Shown: positions 59,601 through 64,000 of the stretch, one piece after another | How the letters are laid out: each line of letters starts with the position of its first letter | How positions within the stretch are numbered: the stretch's first letter is position 1 | Assembly: GCA_023229665.1 (NCBI GenBank) | Contig: JALNYW010000001.1 | Coordinates: 720,088 to 784,087 of the forward strand | DNA from: Patescibacteria group bacterium | GTDB lineage: Bacteria > Patescibacteriota > Patescibacteriia > 2-12-FULL-60-25 | Length of the DNA: 64,000 nt | Direction of reading: 5' to 3' | The notes under the pieces: generated by a model | Database searches by the model: none | The model's input: the letters and a program-made list of their open reading frames with translations, nothing else | Told to the model about the DNA's origin: nothing | Translations under genes and position numbers: made by a program

Positions 59601-62600
59601 TTGCACCAAACAATTGGTGCCATCCTCAAGACAAACGGATACCCCATTCAAGAAGAGATCCGCCGTGAATGCCTGGACACTCGTTGAATTCACCTCAAAA
59701 AGTTTTGCCCCACCCACGCCGGCATATACCGAGAGATACGACGCGGTAGAAGTACCAACACCACTCCCGATGGACGTATGGCCCTGGGCGCCAACCGCGA
59801 ATACCGGAGTTGTGGAGGCACTTTCGTTGCGCGCATTGAACAAATCACTCCTTTGCCCAACCGAACCGTTGATTCCGACCGCGATCTTCCCGTTATCACC
59901 GAGGGATTCAATTCTGATGCCGTAGGCGTTCGTGCCATCGTACGCATCTGCGTTCGCTTGGATGAGCAAACCATGGTTGGTCGTTCCAAGGCGGAAGGAG
60001 CTGGCGCTTTGGTCGATGTGTAGATCACCTTGGCCTTGACGGTTAATGCGGATACCGGACGTGCCTGCGCCCGCGCCATCAATCAGAAGACCGTGGATGT
60101 TTGAGGTGTTGCTAAGCTGGATTTCAACGGCGGCGGTGGTATTCGTGACATTCGTACCTATGGAGAATAAGCCGGCACGGCTTGCGGCAGGCGTCCCGTC
60201 AAAAATGAAGTTCGCGGAGCTTGAGACGGCATTCGCATCGTCCATGTACAGGACTCCAAACGGATTTTGTGCGAGAAGGCTGAGGGTGGACGTGACCGTA
60301 GAGCTCGCCGCGAGGAAACCTCCGTACAACTGGAGCGTCGAGGTCGCGAATGCACCGCGATCCGTTACGGTCGCCAAGGTGTCTGATTCAACGGTGCTGG
60401 ATGAACAATTCGTTCCATCCGCCAGACACACCAACTGACCGCCGACGAACAACTGGGTGGTTGAAGTGATGCCGCTGGCATAGAGGTTGGTCGTGGTGAC
60501 ATTCGTGGTCGTGACGTTGCCGAGATAGGCATTGAAACGGGCAGAGGCCGAACCGAGCGACAGTCCGAGATCGGTCTGGGGCAGGAGGAAGCCGGATGAG
60601 GCGAAGAACTCCAGCGAACCGTTGCTCTTACTGATCAAACCGTCGGCATACATGGTCGTACCGGCGCCGGCGAAATAGGCCGCGTTGGTATAGATGGATG
60701 AGGCGGCGGCAATGCTGCCCGCAACCGTGAGGTCATCACCGTTAGGGGCAAACATCGTATTAAGAATCCCTTCATCTGAAGATGTCGCCACGAACACGTC
60801 GCCATCTTCATCCACGATAAATGGCGTCAGGTCGGTGACCGGGTTACCGCCATCATAAATCGCAAGGGAGTAGCCCGAGCCATAGTTGTTCACTTCCAAT
60901 GCGATGCCCGTTTCCGTACCGGATGAGTTGAAAATAGCCTGGCCGTTTCTGCCGATCGTTAGCGCATCCCAACCCGCGCCAAAACTGCTGTCGCTCGGCG
61001 AAGTGCGGAACACGTAGTTCTGTGCCGCCTCATACAACGTGCGCGGGATGCCTGCCAAACCCTCAGACGATAAGTATGTGGCATTCGCCGTACTTGAGAC
61101 GTAGGTCGTGATGATGAACCGGTTGGTACCGGCGCCGATCGCGACGCTCCCGCCATCCAAACTACTCGGTGCGAAAAGTTGGGCAATGACGCCATTTTGA
61201 TAATTCCCCTGCTCGACATACAGGCCTACGTCGGAGCCGGTTGCATAGAGCTCGGCAACATTGGCAAAGGCATCTCGGTTGCCACGAACAACCAACCCAG
61301 CGGAGGTGCCCGTCGTCGGCACGATGATTTCCACCGCGCCGGAGTCGGCATAAATCTGGCGGCCCACGCCCGATCCTCCCGCGTCATAGGCGGCATCCAG
61401 GGAACCGCTGGAGCTCGCCGGACAATTCGTGCCGTTGGAGAGACAGACGGATTCACCGCCAACGGTCAGAATACTCGCAACGAACACATTGGTACTGGTA
61501 ACGACACTGCTGGAAACGTTCGTAAACGTGCCGTTGGTCGAAGAAACGCTCACGAAGAATCCATTGTCAAAACGGCTGGTCGGCCGACCGATATCAACGG
61601 TCGCATCCGCCCCAAGCGGGACGATAGGGGTCGCATCCAAACCGATTGAGATATCGGCAGCGCGCCAGTCTTGATAACGAACTCCGTTTGCTGCAATGGC
61701 GATCGTATTCGCGGTAGCTTGGAACAAGCCCGAATTACAGTCACTGTTTCCACAGAATCCATAGGTCGGACTCGTAAGAGATCCGGCAGGACCGGAGAAA
61801 ATATTGGCGGAAATTCTGTCGCTCGCGGCAAAATTCGTGGTCGTAGCATTCGTACCGGTTCCATTCGTGAAGATAAAATTCTGCAAGCTCGTGTCCCCCA
61901 AGACCGTAAAGGTGGACGTAACCGTGGATGAGCCTCCAACAAATCCTCCATACAGCTGGAGCGTTGTGGTCGCGAAGGAACCGCGAGCCGTGACACTGGC
62001 CAGCGTTTCTGTACTGGCGGAGACGGACTGACAATTCGTCCCATCGGCGAGACAGACCAAACGGCCACCGACGAATAACTGGGTCGTTGAAGCGATGCCG
62101 CTCGCATACAGATTGGTCGTGGTGACATTCGTGGTCGTGACATTGCCAAGGTAGGCGTTGAAACGAAGCGCCGATGAACCGAGCGACAATCCAAGGTCGG
62201 TTTGCGGGACAAGCAAGCCGGAAGAGGCGAAGAACTCGAGTGAACCGTTATTCTTACTAATCAGACCATCGGCATACATGGTCGAGCCGGCTCCAGCGAT
62301 GAATCCAGAGTTGCTATAAACCGATGAAGCGGCGGCAATGCTGCCGGCCACGGTCAAGTCATCGCCGTTCGGCGAGAAAAGGGCGTTCAGAATACCTTGA
62401 TCAGACGACGTGGCCACGAACACGTCGCCATCTTCATCCACGATAAATGGCGTCAGGTCGGTGACCGGGTTACCGCCATCATAAATCGCAAGGGAGTAGC
62501 CCGAGCCATAGTTGTTCACTTCCAATGCGATGCCCGTTTCCGTACCGGATGAGTTGAAAATAGCCTGGCCGTTTCTGCCGATCGTTAGCGCATCCCAACC

Positions 62601-64000
62601 CGCGCCAAAACTGCTGTCGCTCGGTGAAGTGCGGAAGATGAAATTCTGGGCCGTTTCGTACAACGTGCGCGGGATGCCTGCTAAACCCTCAGACGATAAG
62701 TATGTAGCATTCGCCGTACTTGAGACGTAGGTCGTGATGATGAACCGGTTGGTACCGGCGCCGATCGCGACGCTCGCCCGATCCAAACTTTGCGGAGCAA
62801 AGAAGTTAGCGATGGTGCCATTCGAATAATTCCCCTGCTCGACGTACAGGCCCACATCCGTGCCCGTCGCATAGAACTCAGCCGTATTCGCGAACAAATC
62901 ACGGTTCTGACGTACCACCAACCCGGCGGAGGTACCCGTCGTCGGCACGATGATTTCCACCGCGCCGTTATCCGCATAGATTTGGCGGCCGACGCCCGAT
63001 CCTCCCGCGTCATAGGCGGCATCCAGGGAACCGCTGGAGCTCGCCGGACAATTCGTGCTGTTCGCGAGACATACTGGGGAACCATTTACGAAGATGGCTC
63101 CCGAATTCAACGTCGTACCGGAAGCATTCGTAAAGCCCAGCCATGCGGTTGAAGTGACCGAACCGACCGTCAAGTTACTGATAGCTCCGGTATTGGCATT
63201 GATGGTGGAGCCGGTAGCCATGGCAAACCCGAGCCAGACCGTGCTCGTGACCGAGCCAATGGTAGCGGAGTTCGCGTTCAAAGAGGACACTGTCCCTGAT
63301 GTGGCCGTAAAAGTTGAAAGCGTCGTGTTCCCGATCACGGTGAACGTGGAGGTCACGGTCGAGCTCGAACCCACGAAACCGCCATACAAGAGAAGAGTGG
63401 AAGTCGCGAACGCGCCGCGTGCCGTCACACTCGCGAGCGTATCGGTTTCGGCTAAGAGATACGCAGGACAGTTCGTCCCATTCGTGAGACAGACGGTGGA
63501 GCCACCTACCGTAAGCGCGCCAAACGAACCGGAGTTCGCATTAAGGCGCGTCGTTGAAGCGACACCGCTCACGAACAAATTCGTTGCCGTGGCATTCGTG
63601 GCGGTCACGCTCTGAAGGTTCGTGCCTCCGAGAACCGTGAGCGTACTCGTAACCGTTGAGCTAGCTCCGACAAAACCCCCATAGAGCTGGAGCGTAGTCG
63701 TCGTGAATGAACCACGCGCACTCACTTCCGCAAGCGTTGAAGTATTCTGCGAGCTTTGAACGAGACAATTAGTCCCGTTCGCGAGACACACCGCCGAACC
63801 ATTCACGAACACAGCTGAAGCATTCAAGGTTGAGCCTGAAGCGTTCGAGAAACCGAGCCACACGGTCGAAGTGACGGAGCCGATGGTGGCTGAATTCGCG
63901 TTCAACGCATTGATGGTTCCCGTGGTGGCGAGCAGATTCGTAAACGATCCATTGGTTCCGAAGATATTCGTCGAAGTCACCGCAGTAAACGTAGCATTCG
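53607..64000 (-). CDS. Giant repetitive surface protein, N-terminus beyond the window
   Basis: At least 3,463 residues; the frame is open at the window edge, so the start is missing. Most of it is a Thr/Ser/Asn-rich beta-repeat array whose unit includes TTNLYVSGIASTTQLFVGG, VCLADGTNC and TLATVTARGSFATTTLQLYGGF. Two LVIVD-type repeat domains (about 57.80-58.74 kb and 55.97-56.89 kb; YVYDISDP-like units) suggest beta-propellers. Two related modules near the C-terminus start with DLAERY and contain GRVPTK (55.34-54.97 and 54.54-54.15 kb), like intramolecular-chaperone or phage-tail autoprocessing domains. The C-terminus is a Thr/Pro/Glu-rich stalk ending DLGSGGESI. Probably an extended adhesin or fibre. 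No anchor is seen at this end. Confidence 0.88.
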   Translation of the reverse strand, partial: NATFTAVTSTNIFGTNGSFTNLLATTGTINALNANSATIGSVTSTVWLGFSNASGSTLNASAVFVNGSAVCLANGTNCLVQSSQNTSTLAEVSARGSFTTTTLQLYGGFVGASSTVTSTLTVLGGTNLQSVTATNATATNLFVSGVASTTRLNANSGSFGALTVGGSTVCLTNGTNCPAYLLAETDTLASVTARGAFATSTLLLYGGFVGSSSTVTSTFTVIGNTTLSTFTATSGTVSSLNANSATIGSVTSTVWLGFAMATGSTINANTGAISNLTVGSVTSTAWLGFTNASGTTLNSGAIFVNGSPVCLANSTNCPASSSGSLDAAYDAGGSGVGRQIYADNGAVEIIVPTTGTSAGLVVRQNRDLFANTAEFYATGTDVGLYVEQGNYSNGTIANFFAPQSLDRASVAIGAGTNRFIITTYVSSTANATYLSSEGLAGIPRTLYETAQNFIFRTSPSDSSFGAGWDALTIGRNGQAIFNSSGTETGIALEVNNYGSGYSLAIYDGGNPVTDLTPFIVDEDGDVFVATSSDQGILNALFSPNGDDLTVAGSIAAASSVYSNSGFIAGAGSTMYADGLISKNNGSLEFFASSGLLVPQTDLGLSLGSSALRFNAYLGNVTTTNVTTTNLYASGIASTTQLFVGGRLVCLADGTNCQSVSASTETLASVTARGSFATTTLQLYGGFVGGSSTVTSTFTVLGDTSLQNFIFTNGTGTNATTTNFAASDRISANIFSGPAGSLTSPTYGFCGNSDCNSGLFQATANTIAIAANGVRYQDWRAADISIGLDATPIVPLGADATVDIGRPTSRFDNGFFVSVSSTNGTFTNVSSSVVTSTNVFVASILTVGGESVCLSNGTNCPASSSGSLDAAYDAGGSGVGRQIYADSGAVEIIVPTTGTSAGLVVRGNRDAFANVAELYATGSDVGLYVEQGNYQNGVIAQLFAPSSLDGGSVAIGAGTNRFIITTYVSSTANATYLSSEGLAGIPRTLYEAAQNYVFRTSPSDSSFGAGWDALTIGRNGQAIFNSSGTETGIALEVNNYGSGYSLAIYDGGNPVTDLTPFIVDEDGDVFVATSSDEGILNTMFAPNGDDLTVAGSIAAASSIYTNAAYFAGAGTTMYADGLISKSNGSLEFFASSGFLLPQTDLGLSLGSASARFNAYLGNVTTTNVTTTNLYASGITSTTQLFVGGQLVCLADGTNCSSSTVESDTLATVTDRGAFATSTLQLYGGFLAASSTVTSTLSLLAQNPFGVLYMDDANAVSSSANFIFDGTPAASRAGLFSIGTNVTNTTAAVEIQLSNTSNIHGLLIDGAGAGTSGIRINRQGQGDLHIDQSASSFRLGTTNHGLLIQANADAYDGTNAYGIRIESLGDNGKIAVGINGSVGQRSDLFNARNESASTTPVFAVGAQGHTSIGSGVGTSTASYLSVYAGVGGAKLFEVNSTSVQAFTADLFLNGVSVCLEDGTNCLVQSAQTTSTLAEVTARGSFATTTIQLYGGFIGASSTVTSTFTVLGGTLLQAVTATNVTATNINVSNTVSSTRVVISSGSTNQSLTVRDASTDLRLFTASGEGSIGTITSSNLNFVTGGSSRWFIDTSGNLRPTADSTYSLGSTSDRIFSGHFINLLATNGTTTNATTTNLYVSGIASTTQLFVGGRLVCLVNGTNCPADGAPLSTSTLATVSAKGSFATTTLQLYGGFIGASSTVTSTFTVLGGTLLQTVTATNVTATNLSVSGLASTTRLFAGAATTTKLDSQAVLSLINGDRTITAASSVQTFTNPRQVLVRGNQAYVLSDGQFGTDEITVYDISDPSSPTTTQQYFVNGADQFDVQGDKIFVAATGTGDLVVIDMRNKASVTSYTLGGLTGIQSVRVAGQYLYVKGSNPDFSIYRIEEAPGQSMLRLLSTMELGGSTVPGIAVQGSFVYLQAGISTMRVIDVSNPGVPRLAGFINGSVFSYDFTTQENYLYTAGNWGSSYFGASFDVYEITNPAQSYFVTSTPLGATTTNLFVSGRYAYTATSTGRIFVMDILNPRAPVKYTLTTPSATEKFDEIYVEGRYAYVLDSTNARLHIFDLGGVETTALSAATVRAGTIQAWKNSSFMQSVEILGGLAVGQQGIRSVGGIDVVSDSGSTTARFVNTQLSFNSSNTNWGIYTNALAVGGLGNQEPTGTSNNSMVVNHNSGVANGICIDDLQINGTCPLTADFDGYGVIAQSRLLGKSFTAGGFDTNTASATFSGSAITTAGNANFDITVGNKLTILAGGNSTIGTSVGALDLSSASTMNISASGLMTLYTTAGNISLDPVNGGSGVITLGDAADFITFGGQVNSSITPSADDLFSLGSASLRWDGYFSDVTSTNATTTNLFVSNLLGFNTASGSRVNLAVPQTITSASISSGSSGNSPMDAQGDTVVRSYYSTGFDVIDISDRTAPEVMSSVSLSSSWTPLVNGRYIYVFAFGGGLNIYDISNKRKPILLSTLNGFSGSGTDGLTIQGSTLFAADAAGLHAIDVSDPRNPRFLDSLSLSGSRKYGVLVKGGAAYVTGGNVLYVVDVTDPTLMVLTKTLTGYSSLGRLAANETSLYMVDTGLDSLLTIDIRSATSPTPVATTTAGVTGGTGSTGVVVAGDSLFIGNSSDVGQYDISDPRSPVFVKTFGSSGVSNTDLDIVGTSLIQTQSASLVVYDLGGLRTPTLHAGSADIGVLNVNTDLHVSRNGFFGGLSVGPGGILSQGPSNFGASSTSATVSIVNSAPTSLTTSWGAYIDSVLIGTTPSATGTADHVLSSFGGAYMDRLLLGDKPNLASHDSYALDISITSGLPAARIMNTYTSSASPFTAWGVWTDSILVSDDASPNANRDRWTMILEYASGTSKGGLCVDDESTAGTCGAGAAGRSIVADGTITAGFFDLAERYVISGAFEPGDLLVTDPAVSSTVMKSTGVPYDPTLIGIVSTQPGLELGTPNPSSTEVAVALAGRVPTKLSMENGPVRIGDRLTSARIPGYAMKATKPGMIVGYALDNADTTSTIEAFVNVGYYAGATLQTDGTLAILTDHLLVEATSTASSTSVTADSWGLTFRGSAWDSVSSTAVHRDFTLLNDMVSATNSLFAIRSSSGTNLFTVGQDGMVQVTGDLSVVGRLYPSARGVAQNQYYVFVDNSSSTSQYISTNADGWQAQTSYDLAERYFSEHELEAGDLVMPSADGLYGVAKAVKGSAPVMGIVSTKPGFLLGRNATDTYPIALSGRVPTKVMGSVHIGDLLVVSDTAGVATKATENGYVIGIALESYDGADIGMVETFVAPHWNGSFGATQTISAPTGGTDTRTEKLGFADIASGSKKVHVAFPSLGAYPNVKAVPYGDAGTWWIENVTDTGFDIVMRDTFARDLRFAWSAQPTQTGDILHNSDGTFGPVDPTTGVGPAMGGVVTGSSTEPDVTTEPVTETPPADTGTGTTEPAPTTEPVAEPVPEPLPIVDTSADGGFIDLGSGGESI
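60430..61420 (-). repeat. About 1-kb internal duplication, copy A
   Basis: Copy A of a segment repeated 1,626 bp away (542 codons). Positions 60787-60998 are identical over 212 bp to 62413-62624; flanks are a few percent diverged. Ends are approximate. Confidence 0.85.
62056..63046 (-). repeat. About 1-kb internal duplication, copy B
   Basis: Copy B of the duplicated segment, offset 1,626 bp from copy A and in frame. Encodes SLDAAYDAGGSGVGRQIYAD through the GLSLGS and NVTTTNLYASGI region. Ends are approximate. Confidence 0.85.

Noticed and set aside
53607..64000. CRISPR array or satellite DNA, suggested by the many repeats
   Set aside because: Repeats are long, degenerate, in frame and part of one open reading frame; there are no short identical repeats with unique spacers.

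Overview
The window reads as a chromosomal segment of a Patescibacteria (CPR) bacterium, most like Parcubacteria. This is inferred from gene content, not from a marker phylogeny. The pointers are six tandem single-domain T4SS-pilin-like membrane proteins, a LysM/M23 envelope hydrolase, two O-antigen-ligase-type proteins, very large repetitive surface proteins, ComM, and almost no biosynthetic genes. No transposase, integrase, CRISPR array or rRNA was seen. Two tRNA genes are present: Ser-CGA and Ala-GGC, both with encoded CCA.

Layout. 0-3.6 kb: efp with its modifier epmA, a small helical protein, and the rpsF-ssb-rpsR operon. 3.7-11.9 kb: two paralogous GC-rich signal-peptide/TM/coiled-coil proteins, a Trm11-like methyltransferase, and two paralogous GC-rich proteins with a cNMP-binding-like fold plus coiled coil. 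11.9-18.8 kb: one co-oriented run csoR, TauE-like/cupredoxin, copA, dsbB, rrf2 (iscR-like), iscS, iscU-like, nifU C-domain, ferredoxin, which joins copper handling to Fe-S cluster assembly. 18.8-22.9 kb: gpmA, tRNA-Ser, an O-antigen ligase, a small divergent gene and a GT-C membrane protein. 23.0-26.8 kb: three GC-rich orphans (multi-pass membrane, helical, lipoprotein). 26.9-30.5 kb: the pilin array. 30.6-34.1 kb: a sugar-type solute-binding lipoprotein, galU, and a GC-rich GT-B-like protein. 34.1-42.7 kb: leuS with an in-frame palindromic insert, rpsO, two GC-rich orphans, a NYN nuclease-like gene, pnp and a membrane protein. 42.7-43.56 kb: no coding gene; a long hairpin and a probable large structured RNA on the minus strand. 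43.56-53.6 kb: dksA-like, lspA, comM, LysM/M23 peptidase, a surface protein, tRNA-Ala, a coiled-coil protein and an O-antigen ligase/TPR protein. 53.6-64 kb: the C-terminal 3.4 thousand residues of a giant repetitive surface protein whose N-terminus lies beyond the window.

Two expression styles recur. Many ordinary genes have a -10 box only 6-12 nt before the start codon and no Shine-Dalgarno, so their mRNAs are probably leaderless. Ten GC-rich genes of unknown function mostly stand alone with their own terminators, a leader of about 30-140 nt, often with a small hairpin, and a strong purine-rich Shine-Dalgarno. They use almost only G/C-ending codons. This second class is the most distinctive thing in the window. 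Start codons below were often moved inward from the longest open frame on the basis of these signals.
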